Shown here one piece after another: positions 40,471-49,719 of a stretch of DNA of 64,000 nucleotides. A program made the translations under genes and the position numbers. Position 1 is the first letter of the stretch. Every line of letters begins with the position of its first letter. Origin of the DNA: Burkholderiales bacterium (GTDB taxonomy: Bacteria > Pseudomonadota > Gammaproteobacteria > Burkholderiales > Burkholderiaceae_C); assembly GCA_003241965.1 (NCBI GenBank), contig QBMB01000006.1:21351-85350 (forward strand), read 5' to 3'. Under the pieces are notes generated by a model, which was not told the origin of the DNA, did not search any database, and worked only from the letters and a program-made list of their open reading frames with translations.

Positions 40471-42757
40471 GCGCCGGGTCGTCGTGACCGCCGCACTGCT
40501 GATCGGGTCGGGCCAGGGGCTCGCCGCCCACCAGGTGCGCCTGCTCGACGTCTGGATCAACGGGCAGTCGGCCGACGCCAACGCCTTCATCGTGGAAGAG
40601 GACGGCCGGTTCTTTGCCTCCGCGCAGGCCATGGCGGCCTGGCGCCTCAAGCCTGTGGACCTGGCGCGCAGCATCGACGGCGTGCCCCACCATGGCCTGT
40701 ACGCCTGGCGCCCCCAGCTGCGCGCCAGCACACAACGCCTGGAGCTCAGCGCCGGCTCCGCCGCGTTCACGGGCCAGGTGTTGAACATGGCCGGGTCGGC
40801 CCAGGCGTCGGCCGCACTGAGTGAGAACAGCCTGGGCCTGGCGCTGGACTACACGCTCAACATGGACCGCTACAGCCAGGACAACCAGGCCAGCCAGTCC
40901 AGCGCCTACCTCGATCTGCGCGCCTTCGGCCTGCCGGGCCAGGGCGGCCTGCGCCACAGCGGTGTGCTGCAGCTCGGCGCCCTGCCGGGCAACGACCCGC
41001 GCTTTCGCCGGCTCGACACCGCCTGGTACCGGGCCGACCCAGACACCTTGTGGCGCACCACGGTGGGCGACACCCTGAGCTGCGGCGGCGAGCTGGCACC
41101 CACGCTGCGGTTTGCCGGCGTGCAGGTGCGGTCCGACTTCGGCCTGCAACCCGAACAGGTGTACCACCCGCTGCCCTCGGTGCAGGGCAGCGCCCAGGTG
41201 CCCAGCGGCATCGACCTGCTCATCAACGACCGCCCGGCCGGCAGTGTGGCCGTGGGCTCCGGGCCGTTCTCGCTGGACACCCTGCCCACCGTGACGGGCG
41301 CGGGCGAAATCCGCATCGTGCAGCGCGACCTGCAAGGCATCGAGCAGGTGCGCTCGGTGCCCTACTACACCAGCCCCCGGCTGCTGCGCTCGGGCCTCAC
41401 CGACAGCTGCTTTGAGGCCGGCGCGCTGAGGCTGAATTACGGCCTGCCCAGCGACCGCTACGCCGAGCGCTTTGCCGCTGTGTCGGTGCGCCACGGCTGG
41501 AGCAACACCCTCACCGCGCAGGCGCGGGTGGAAACCAGCGAACTGGTGCGCAGCCTGCGCGTGGGCGGGCACTGGATTCCTTCGCAGTGGGCCGTGCTCA
41601 GTGCACAGAGCGCGTTCAGCCAGACCGATGGTGTGGGCAGCGGGCACAGCCTGCGCCTGGGCATGGAGCGCATCACACGCCAGTACCACCTGAGCGCCAG
41701 CATCGAGAGCGCCGACGACAACTTCCGTCAGCTCGACGGCAGCCGCGCACCCTCGCGCCGCACCGCGCTCTTCGGTGGCTGGACCCTGGGCCAGACCAGC
41801 TGGTCGGCCGGCGGCATCTGGCAGATCGGCGCCACCGGGGTGCGCACCCGCGTGCTCACCGCCTCGATGCAGCGGCGCGTCGGCGCCGACTGGCACATGG
41901 GCCTGAGCGCGCTGCAACGCGAGCGCCGCTGGAGCCTGGCCGTGATGCTGACCCGCCAGCTCGATACCGACACCACCGTGGCCGTGCTGGCGCAAGGTGG
42001 CCGCGAAGACGCCCTGACCGTGCAGGCGCAGCGGTACGAACCGGCCACCGGCGGCCAGGGTTGGCGCGTGCAGGGCAGCACCGGCCAGGCGCGCGCGCTG
42101 GGGGCCTGGAGCCACCTGGGCGACGCCGGGCGCGTGGAGTTGCAGGCCGCGCGGCTGGCCGGCAGCAACGACACCGCGGTGCGCGCCACCGCCAGCGGCG
42201 ACGTGATCTGGCTCGGCGGCATGCCGGTGCTCGGTCGCTCGCTGGGCGAGGGCGTGGCCGCACAGATCGAGGTGGAAGGCATGCCGGGTGTGGGCGTGCA
42301 GCTCAACCACCGCGACGTGGCCGTGACCGACCAGCACGGCCGCGCCTGGCTGTATGGCTTGCAGCCTTGGGAAGACAACGTGATCGGCATCTCGGCCGAA
42401 GCGCTGCCCATGGACATGCTGCTGTCGTTCCCCGAGATGCGCCTGCGCCCGCGCGCGCAGTCGGTGGTGCAGGCGAAGTTTCCAGCCCGGCGCAGCCGCT
42501 CGGTGCTGCTGGAGGTGCTGCGCCCCGACGGCGAGCCCGTGGCCGCCGGCTCGCGCGCGCGCCGCACCGATGAAGCCCCGGGCAGTGGCGCGCCGTTCGC
42601 GCAGGACGGCAAGGTCTTCCTCAACGACGTGCAGGACGTCAACCGCATCCGCATCGAGGGCCCGCAGGGCGTCTGCCACCTGCTCTTCCAGGCGCCCGAC
42701 GCAGCCATCATCCAGCCCGAGATCGGGCCGCTGACCTGTCAGGAGCACCCGCCGTGA
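40451..42757 (+). CDS. Fimbrial outer membrane usher (CsuD-like)
   Basis: LDVWINGQSADANAFIVEEDGRFFASAQAMAAWRL...; SGIDLLINDRPAGSVAVGSGPFSLDTLPTVTGAGEIRIVQRDLQGIEQ; overlaps chaperone gene by 20 nt. Confidence 0.9.
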   Translation: MPWSRNERRVVVTAALLIGSGQGLAAHQVRLLDVWINGQSADANAFIVEEDGRFFASAQAMAAWRLKPVDLARSIDGVPHHGLYAWRPQLRASTQRLELSAGSAAFTGQVLNMAGSAQASAALSENSLGLALDYTLNMDRYSQDNQASQSSAYLDLRAFGLPGQGGLRHSGVLQLGALPGNDPRFRRLDTAWYRADPDTLWRTTVGDTLSCGGELAPTLRFAGVQVRSDFGLQPEQVYHPLPSVQGSAQVPSGIDLLINDRPAGSVAVGSGPFSLDTLPTVTGAGEIRIVQRDLQGIEQVRSVPYYTSPRLLRSGLTDSCFEAGALRLNYGLPSDRYAERFAAVSVRHGWSNTLTAQARVETSELVRSLRVGGHWIPSQWAVLSAQSAFSQTDGVGSGHSLRLGMERITRQYHLSASIESADDNFRQLDGSRAPSRRTALFGGWTLGQTSWSAGGIWQIGATGVRTRVLTASMQRRVGADWHMGLSALQRERRWSLAVMLTRQLDTDTTVAVLAQGGREDALTVQAQRYEPATGGQGWRVQGSTGQARALGAWSHLGDAGRVELQAARLAGSNDTAVRATASGDVIWLGGMPVLGRSLGEGVAAQIEVEGMPGVGVQLNHRDVAVTDQHGRAWLYGLQPWEDNVIGISAEALPMDMLLSFPEMRLRPRAQSVVQAKFPARRSRSVLLEVLRPDGEPVAAGSRARRTDEAPGSGAPFAQDGKVFLNDVQDVNRIRIEGPQGVCHLLFQAPDAAIIQPEIGPLTCQEHPP

Positions 42758-43248
42758 TGAAACACCTCGGGCTCACCGCAGTGCTGCTGCTCGGCGCTCT
42801 GGGCGGTTGGGAAGTCCGCGCGGCCACTTGCGCCGTGGCAGTGACGCCACTGGCTTACGGTGCCTACACCTCGCCAGGCGGACCGCGCGTGGACAGCTCG
42901 GCCAATGTGGTCGTGACCTGCACACCCACCTACCTGTTGATGGCTTGCAACGTGTCCTACACACTCTCGCTCTCCAACGGCCTGGTGGGCAGCCCCGGCG
43001 ACCGGCAAATGGCCAACGGCGCGAGCCGGCTGCACTACGCGCTCTACAGCGACGCGGCCCGCAGCACGCCCTGGGGCGACGGCGGGGCCAGTGGGAGCAC
43101 CGTCGGCGGCACCATCTCCACCAGCCTGCTGAGCCTGGTGTGCATGCAAGGCACCCGAGGCCACACGGTGTACGGCCGCCTGCCGGCCAGCCAGAGCGTG
43201 CCGGCGGGCAGCTACCTGGACCAGGTGACGCTGACCATCACCTACTGA
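42757..43248 (+). CDS. Csu-type (spore coat U domain) pilin/tip subunit
   Basis: Signal peptide; ATCAVAVTPLAYGAYTSPGG...LHYALYSDAARSTPWGDGGASG...HTVYGRLPASQSVPAGSYLDQVTLTITY. Confidence 0.9.
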   Translation: MKHLGLTAVLLLGALGGWEVRAATCAVAVTPLAYGAYTSPGGPRVDSSANVVVTCTPTYLLMACNVSYTLSLSNGLVGSPGDRQMANGASRLHYALYSDAARSTPWGDGGASGSTVGGTISTSLLSLVCMQGTRGHTVYGRLPASQSVPAGSYLDQVTLTITY

Positions 43249-43379
43249 AGAAAAGGGTCGGTCACACCTCTGCGCACAGGCTTTGGGAGCCCCGCCTGAT
43301 GTTTCATTAGCAATTCTGATGAATCGGGCGTTTGGGTCGCCTCACACTTAAAATACGGGTTAACCCTAAGTGAGTTCCC

Positions 43380-43574
43380 ATGTTGAAGTTTTTCCAAACC
43401 ATGTTCCAGACGCCCCGTTTCCCGGTGGGCGTTCGTGTCAACCGCCTGCACCAGGGCAGCCTGGACCGCACCGACGGCCGCGTGGTCGCCCAGACCGATG
43501 AAGGCGTGCTCGTCGAGTGGCCGCGCAACGGTTCGGGCTGGGAACAGCCCGGCGCCCTCTGCCAGCAGGGCTGA
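43380..43574 (+). CDS. Small uncharacterised protein (64 aa, possible small beta-barrel)
   Basis: ORF MLKFFQTMFQTPRFPVGVRVNRLHQGSLDRTDGRVVAQTDEGVLVEWPRNGSGWEQPGALCQQG; no longer competing ORF supported. Confidence 0.55.
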   Translation: MLKFFQTMFQTPRFPVGVRVNRLHQGSLDRTDGRVVAQTDEGVLVEWPRNGSGWEQPGALCQQG

Positions 43575-43593
43575 TCCCGGCGCAGATGCGCAC

Positions 43594-44745
43594 TCAGGTG
43601 CGCACGCGCCCGTCGCCGGTGAGCATGGACAGCTCGGCGTAGCGCGAAGCCACATGGTTGGTCGGGCTCAACGACACCGAGTAACCCCCCATGGAGGTGG
43701 TGCCGATCGACTCCAGCCCGCTGATCAAGCCATCGCGCGTGGTGCGTGAGCCCGCGCGGCGCAGGCCTTCGGTGAAGAGCTTGGCGGCCAGAAAGCCTTC
43801 CATGCTGGAGAAATTGGCCTGCACCTTGTTGCCGCCCTTGCCAATGACCTCCTGAAACTCGCGCGAGATCGGCTTGGACGCCGTGTAAGGCGTGGGCATG
43901 ACCTGCGACACCACCACCCCCGCGCCGTCCTTGCCCAGCTCGTCGGCCAGCGCCTGCGTGCCCACGAACGACACGTTGTAGAACGTGCCGCCATAGCCTG
44001 CAGCCTTGGCTGCGCGGATGTAGGCTGCGCACGATTTGTAGGCGCTGATCTGCACCACCGCATCGGGCTTGGCCGCGTTGATCTTTTCAACCGCATTGGC
44101 CACGTCCACCGAGTTGCGCTCCACCGTGGCCGTGGCCACCGGCTCCAAATTTCGCGATTTCAGTGCCAGCACGGTGCCGTCCAGGCCGGCCTTGCCGTAG
44201 GCGTCGTTCTGGTGAAACACCGCGATCTTCTTCAGACCCAGGTTGGTGAGCTGGCGCACGATGAGTTCGGTCTCGTCGTTGTACGACGCGCGCAGATGAA
44301 AGGCGAGCCGGTTGAACGGCTGGCGCAGGCCCATGGCGCCGGTGAACGGCGCGAAGAAAGGCACATCGGCCTTGAAGGCCAGTGGCAACGCGGCCACGCT
44401 GGTGGGCGTGCCGATGTAGCCAAACAGCGCGAACACGTCGGCCGCGATCAGCTTGTTGGTGTTTTCCACGCAGCGCTCGGGCTCGTAGCCGTCGTCGAGC
44501 TGCAGGATCTCGATGCGCTGCTGGTTCACACCGCCCTGCGCGTTGAGCTGATCAAAGAACAGCTTGGCCCCCGCATGGAACTGGATGCCGAGCTGCGCAG
44601 CGGCGCCGGTGAACGCGGCCGACTGGCCCAGCACGATGCGGTTGGCCGACTGCGCGTGCACGACGGGCACCCCGAGTGTGGCCATGCCGGCAACGAGTCC
44701 GCTGAACGTGCGACGGGAAATGCCGGTGGCTGAGGAAGATTTCAT
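43594..44745 (-). CDS. ABC transporter substrate-binding protein (Peripla_BP_6 type)
   Basis: ISRRTFSGLVAGMATLGVPVVHAQSANRIVLGQSAAFTGAAAQLGIQFHAGAKLFFDQLNAQGGVNQQRIEI. Confidence 0.92.
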   Translation of the reverse strand: MKSSSATGISRRTFSGLVAGMATLGVPVVHAQSANRIVLGQSAAFTGAAAQLGIQFHAGAKLFFDQLNAQGGVNQQRIEILQLDDGYEPERCVENTNKLIAADVFALFGYIGTPTSVAALPLAFKADVPFFAPFTGAMGLRQPFNRLAFHLRASYNDETELIVRQLTNLGLKKIAVFHQNDAYGKAGLDGTVLALKSRNLEPVATATVERNSVDVANAVEKINAAKPDAVVQISAYKSCAAYIRAAKAAGYGGTFYNVSFVGTQALADELGKDGAGVVVSQVMPTPYTASKPISREFQEVIGKGGNKVQANFSSMEGFLAAKLFTEGLRRAGSRTTRDGLISGLESIGTTSMGGYSVSLSPTNHVASRYAELSMLTGDGRVRT

Positions 44746-44972
44746 GGGGTGGCGGGCTCCAGAAAGGGCACCGGTGGCCAGGCGCGTTCAGCGCTGGCGC
44801 CACCGGGAACATTGCAAAACTTTGTATCGTTTGATGCTACCCACCCCAGTATCGGGCGGGCGCACGTTGGTCCTCCCATACAACCCGCTCATCGGGACAG
44901 GCCGCCCCGCAGTGGATTGACACGCGCCGGTGGCGCGCCGACAGTGGAGCCACGACCGGAGGGAGCACGACG

Positions 44973-45890
44973 ATGCGCGTTTTCATCAGCCATGCCTGGG
45001 AGGACAAGCCGCTGGCACTGTCACTGGCCCAGTTGCCCGACTTCATCGACGCCTGGGTCGATGTGCGCGAACTGCTCGGCGGAGAAAAGCTGGACCCCAC
45101 CATCATCACGGCCATTGAAGACAGCCACGTCTTCATCGTGCTGATCAGCCGCATCTCGCTGGCCAAGGCCTGGGTGGCGCAGGAGGTGAATTGGGCGATG
45201 GAGCGCGAGGCACAAAAAGACCGCGTGTTCGTGCTGCCCGTCGTCATCGACGCGGGCATCAACCTGGCCGCCAGCGCGCCGCCCTTTCAGCAGTTCGCCC
45301 AGCGACTGTTCATCGACGCGAGCGACCGCAGCGACATCGGCATCGACACGGCCCGCACCCTGATCGCCCGCACGCTGTTTCACTGGGCCAGCGACTGGCT
45401 CGACCGCATGGAGCCCCGGGGCGACAGCAACCGGCGTTTCGCCGACACGCTGGAGCGCGACCTGGTGGAGTTTCAGACGCGCCTGTTTGCGGTGAAGGCC
45501 GCACTGGCCTGGCCGCTGCCCACCCTGGTTCAGGACGAAGCGGTGGCCCACCTGATCCAGGTGAAGGACGCGTACAACACGTTCACCGAAGCTTTCATCC
45601 CTCGCTTGGTGGGACTCGATGCCGACATCCGCTGGCGCTTTGGCGCGTCAGCGCAAAAAGGCTTCGCCAAACTCATGACCTTCATCCGAAACGAGGTCTA
45701 TCACGGTGCGGCGTTTGCACTCAACGACGCGATCGAGTCGATCAACGCCTTCGACAGCGTCCTGAGCAAGGACGCCGCTGCCCTGGCGCAAGCCGATGCG
45801 CGGCGGCAAGCGCGGGTGATCGCGCTGGAGCCCGTCATGGCCGAACTGGTCGAACGCACTGCCGACTACGTGGACACGCTGCGGCCATGA
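44973..45890 (+). CDS. TIR domain-containing protein with alpha-helical C-terminal region
   Basis: MRVFISHAWEDKPLALSLAQ...FIVLISRISLAKAWVAQEVNWAMEREAQKDRVFVLPVVID. Confidence 0.85.
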   Translation: MRVFISHAWEDKPLALSLAQLPDFIDAWVDVRELLGGEKLDPTIITAIEDSHVFIVLISRISLAKAWVAQEVNWAMEREAQKDRVFVLPVVIDAGINLAASAPPFQQFAQRLFIDASDRSDIGIDTARTLIARTLFHWASDWLDRMEPRGDSNRRFADTLERDLVEFQTRLFAVKAALAWPLPTLVQDEAVAHLIQVKDAYNTFTEAFIPRLVGLDADIRWRFGASAQKGFAKLMTFIRNEVYHGAAFALNDAIESINAFDSVLSKDAAALAQADARRQARVIALEPVMAELVERTADYVDTLRP

Positions 45891-46996
45891 AGCGCGGTCT
45901 GCGCTCGCTCGCTCACGGGCTGCTCGCCGGGGCCGTGCTGCTGGCGGCCGGCCCGGCCCGCGCCGAGCGCATCGCGCTGCAGCGCCTGAGCCTGGGCGAT
46001 GTGGGCGGCTGGATCGAAGTGGTTGCTCAGGTCAACGGCATGCCGGGGCGCTGGATCATCGACACCGGCAGCACGCGCCACATCGTCTCGCACGCCTTTG
46101 CCGAACAACACGCGCTGGCCACCGGCGCCAACGTGCGGATCGAAACCGCGCTGGGCGCGGTGGCCGGCACCGAGGTGAGCTTGCCCACCTTGAACCTGGG
46201 CACGTGGGAGCATGCGGGCCAGACCGCGCTGCGCATCGACGACCTCACGCGCGTGCTCGGACCCGCCGGCGAGGGCGTCAGCGGCATCCTGGGCCTGCCA
46301 CTGCTCAAGGCCCACACACTCGATCTGAACCTGCGCGACTGGACGCTCGACATCACCCCGCCCAACGCGACCAACTGCCCTGCGGGCACCACGGCGATGG
46401 CGCTCGGCGAGCACCGGGGCCTGCCGGTGATCAGCGTCGTGGTCCAGGGCGCTGCGCCCGAGTCGCTGCTGCTGGACACCGGCAACCCCGCGGCGGTGGT
46501 GCGCATCGAAGCCACGCCGAACGATGCGGCAGCACCGGGCCTGGCGCTGGCCGCCAGCGTGAACGCCGGCGCACTGCAGCGCACCCAGGTGCCCGTGGTG
46601 CGCCTGAACGCGCCGGCGCTGCACCGCGTGCTGTCCCCACGCATTCAAGGTCTGGCCGGCACCGCGCTGATCGATGGCACACGCTGGGTGATCGACCTCG
46701 ACCAGCGGCGCGCCTGCGTGGAGCCCGAACGCCTCGCGGTGCCCGGCGGCTTCGGTCTCACGCTGGCCCGGCGCGACGGGGGTGTGTTCATCGAAACGGT
46801 GCTGCCCGCCAGCCCGGCCGCGCTGGCCGGGCTGCGCGAGGGCGACGCCGTGCAGCACTGGGTGGACGGCCCACCCACCGGTTCGCCGGCCGCCTTGTGG
46901 GCGCGCGTGCAGGGGCGAGAAACCATTGAGGTGCAGGCGGGCGCCTCGGCACGCACGCTGCTGCGCCGCGCGCACTTCCTGCCCGCCCTGCCCTGA
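45887..46996 (+). CDS. Secreted retropepsin-like aspartic protease with C-terminal PDZ domain
   Basis: Signal peptide; two motifs WIIDTGSTRHIV and LLLDTGNPAAVV; PDZ-like GGVFIETVLPASPAALAGLREGDAVQHW; ATGA overlap with TIR gene. Confidence 0.85.
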   Translation: MKRGLRSLAHGLLAGAVLLAAGPARAERIALQRLSLGDVGGWIEVVAQVNGMPGRWIIDTGSTRHIVSHAFAEQHALATGANVRIETALGAVAGTEVSLPTLNLGTWEHAGQTALRIDDLTRVLGPAGEGVSGILGLPLLKAHTLDLNLRDWTLDITPPNATNCPAGTTAMALGEHRGLPVISVVVQGAAPESLLLDTGNPAAVVRIEATPNDAAAPGLALAASVNAGALQRTQVPVVRLNAPALHRVLSPRIQGLAGTALIDGTRWVIDLDQRRACVEPERLAVPGGFGLTLARRDGGVFIETVLPASPAALAGLREGDAVQHWVDGPPTGSPAALWARVQGRETIEVQAGASARTLLRRAHFLPALP

Positions 46997-46997
46997 C

Positions 46998-47759
46998 TCA
47001 GCAGGTCACGTTGTTCGTGTTGGGTTGGCGCTTGAGCGTCACGAGCTGCCCCCCGGCGTTGAGCAAGCGCAAGGTCGAAATATCGACCAATTCGACCTGG
47101 GTGAAGTACTCCTGCGCAGCGTTCAAAGGATTCACCAGTTTGGGGATGAACGGCCGACGCAGCGTGGCCTCGTTGAAGCCCTCCATCTGCCCCTGGAAGT
47201 TCACCTTGGCAGCGGGAACCGTCACGTTGCAGCCGGTCACAGACGCCGTGTTGGCACCGGTGAAGTTGTCCACCGACGAAGGGGTGTCGAACTTCAAGCT
47301 CAGGGTGCCACTTTCGCTCACCCACAGGCCCTCCCGCATCTGCACATCGATCCGGCCGTTGGTGTAGCTGCGCGCGGGCTGACCGCCCAGCGCCACCGCG
47401 TCGAACTTGCGCAAATCGGTGAAAGTGGCTTCGATGCAGTTGGGGGCGCCAGCGGGCGCCACCGGTCGCAGCACCACCTTGCCGTTGTCCAGCGTGCCGA
47501 CCAGGTCCACGCCGTTGTTCAAGGTGTCACCGCAAACTCCCTCGGTGGACCCGACGTTGGCCGTGACATCGAACTTGGTCAGGAACACCTGGGTGGCCGG
47601 TTGCAGGTTGGTGAACTGCAGGTTGGTCTTGAAACCAGCCGTGGCCCACGAACCGCCCAGCGGCGTCACGATCTGCAGCACCGCCAGCAGCTCGCCGCCG
47701 CCGCAAGCCACCAGACTGGCCGCCGCTGCCAGGGCCAAGGCACGCGTTGTTCGTTTCAT
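46998..47759 (-). CDS. Hypothetical lipoprotein
   Basis: MKRTTRALALAAAASLVACGGG lipobox; no family recognised. Confidence 0.7.
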   Translation of the reverse strand: MKRTTRALALAAAASLVACGGGELLAVLQIVTPLGGSWATAGFKTNLQFTNLQPATQVFLTKFDVTANVGSTEGVCGDTLNNGVDLVGTLDNGKVVLRPVAPAGAPNCIEATFTDLRKFDAVALGGQPARSYTNGRIDVQMREGLWVSESGTLSLKFDTPSSVDNFTGANTASVTGCNVTVPAAKVNFQGQMEGFNEATLRRPFIPKLVNPLNAAQEYFTQVELVDISTLRLLNAGGQLVTLKRQPNTNNVTC

Positions 47760-47877
47760 GGCCGAGCTCCTTTTCAACGTGAGGAGCCGAAATTCTGATC
47801 CTCTCCTTTGGCTTTGAAAAGCGCTCCCGTCGGCCGGTTCTGCACATCTGGGGGATGTGTTCGCGAGCCCTCGCTCG

Positions 47878-49599
47878 TCAATCCTCCTGGCGCAGGTTCG
47901 GGAAATCGCTCTCCAGGTGTTCGCCCGCACCGCGCGTGCCGCTAGCCAGGCGCTCCACCTCCTGCGCGCGCAATTGAACGCGCCGGATCTTGCCCGAAAT
48001 GGTCTTGGGCAATTCGCTCACGAACTCGATGCGGCGCACGCGCTTGTAAGGCGCGAGCTGTTGGCGCGCAAACGCAAAGATCGACTCGGCCAGCTCGGCA
48101 CCCGGCGTGAAGCCGGGCGCGAGCATCAGGTACGCCTTGGGCACCGCGGTGCGCACCGGGTCCGGGCACGGCACCACCGCCACCTCCACCACGGCTTCGT
48201 GTTCGATCAGCGCGCTCTCCAGCTCGAACGGGCTGATGCGGTAACCCGAGGCCTTGAACACGTCGTCGGCGCGCCCCACGAAGGTGAGGTAGCCGTCGCC
48301 GTCGCGCGCGGCGGTGTCGCCCGTGTGGTAGTACCCATCCCGCATGACTTCGGCGTTTTTCTCCGGGCTGTCGAGGTAGCCCACCATCAGGCCCAGCGGG
48401 CGCGCGCTCAGGTCGATGCAGACCTCACCCTCCTCGGCCTCGTGTCCGTCGGCGTCCAGCAGCGTGATCTTGTAGCCCGGCAGCGGCAGGCCCATGGAGC
48501 CGGGCTTGAGTGGCAAGCCGGGCGAGTTGCCCACCTGCGCCGTGGTCTCGGTCTGGCCATAGCCGTCGCGCAGCGTGAGGCCCCAGGCCTTGCGGATCTG
48601 CTCGATGATTTCCGGGTTCAGCGGCTCACCCGCGCCGATCACCTCGCGCAGCGCCAGGCGCCCTTGCCAGGCGGCCAGGTCTTCCTGAATCAGCATGCGC
48701 CACACCGTGGGCGGCGCACACAGGCTGGTGATGCGGCAGCGCTCCAGCACGGCCAGCAACCCCTGCGCGCTGAAGCGCGGCGTGTTGTGGATGAAGACGC
48801 AGGCGCCCGCATTCCATGGCGCAAAGAAGCAGCTCCAGGCGTGTTTGGCCCAGCCGGGCGACGAGATGTTGAGGTGCACGTCGCCAGCCTTCAAGCCCAG
48901 CCAGTACATGGTGGAGAGATGCCCCACCGGATAGCTCTGGTGGGTGTGCAGCACGAGCTTGGGCTGCGAGGTCGTGCCCGAGGTGAAGTACAGCAGCATC
49001 GGGTCGGTGGCGCGCGTGACACCTTGCGGGTCGAATGCGGTGGCCGCGTCTCTCGACGCGGCGAAATCCACCCAGCCCGGCTGCGGCGCACCCACGCAGA
49101 CGCGCGAGAAGCTGCCCGTGATGGCTTCGAACTTGGGCACCTGCACGGCGCCCACCACCACATGCTTCACGTCGCCACGCGCGATGCGGTCGCGCAGGTC
49201 CTCGGGTGTGAGCAGCGCGGTGGCCGGAATCAGCACCGCGCCCAGCTTGATGGCCGCCAGCATGGTCTCCCACAGCGCGCTCTCGTTGCCCAGCACCATG
49301 AGCACACGGTCACCGCGTTGCACGCCCTGGGTGCGCAGAAAGTTGGCCACCTGGTTGGAGCGCTGAGCGAGTTGCGCGAACGAGAACCGCTCTTCGGTGC
49401 CGTCGGCGTCCACGATCCACAGCGCGGTCGCGTCATTGCCCTGCGCCATGGCGTCAAAGTGGTCCAGTGCCCAGTTGAACTCGGTGAGTTGTGGCCAATG
49501 GAATTGCGCGCTCGCGGCGGTGGGGTTCCCGCGCAGGCTCAGCAACTGGTCACGTGCTTGCAGAAAGGCCTGGCTGGATGAACGGGGTACGGATGTCAT
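47878..49599 (-). CDS. AMP-dependent acyl-CoA synthetase
   Basis: LLYFTSGTTSQPKLVLHTHQSYPVG; DGYGQTETTAQVGN; VFKASGYRISPFELESALIEHEAVVEVAVV; PKTISGKIRRVQL. Confidence 0.92.
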   Translation of the reverse strand: MTSVPRSSSQAFLQARDQLLSLRGNPTAASAQFHWPQLTEFNWALDHFDAMAQGNDATALWIVDADGTEERFSFAQLAQRSNQVANFLRTQGVQRGDRVLMVLGNESALWETMLAAIKLGAVLIPATALLTPEDLRDRIARGDVKHVVVGAVQVPKFEAITGSFSRVCVGAPQPGWVDFAASRDAATAFDPQGVTRATDPMLLYFTSGTTSQPKLVLHTHQSYPVGHLSTMYWLGLKAGDVHLNISSPGWAKHAWSCFFAPWNAGACVFIHNTPRFSAQGLLAVLERCRITSLCAPPTVWRMLIQEDLAAWQGRLALREVIGAGEPLNPEIIEQIRKAWGLTLRDGYGQTETTAQVGNSPGLPLKPGSMGLPLPGYKITLLDADGHEAEEGEVCIDLSARPLGLMVGYLDSPEKNAEVMRDGYYHTGDTAARDGDGYLTFVGRADDVFKASGYRISPFELESALIEHEAVVEVAVVPCPDPVRTAVPKAYLMLAPGFTPGAELAESIFAFARQQLAPYKRVRRIEFVSELPKTISGKIRRVQLRAQEVERLASGTRGAGEHLESDFPNLRQED

Positions 49600-49719
49600 G
49601 GCGTCTCGATGTTGTGGTGGCCGGTCCATCGTAGACCCCACACATGCGCGACAGCCGATCAGTACTTACCCTAGCGCGCAGGGGGGCCATGTCGGTACAC
49701 ATTCGCAGTGAGCCCCGGC

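Noticed and set aside
39734-42748. 1004-aa minus-strand ORF
   Set aside because: Antisense shadow of the chaperone/usher genes; His/Arg/Gly-rich low-complexity translation with no recognisable domain, typical of high-GC antisense frames.
43357-43366. GGGTTAACCC palindrome as a transcription factor site
   Set aside because: Only 10 bp and a single copy; mentioned only as context for the small ORF.
49689-49702. ATGTCGGTACACAT inverted repeat between the acyl-CoA synthetase and GAF-Fis regulator
   Set aside because: Arms are only 4 bp; not distinguishable from chance without comparative data.
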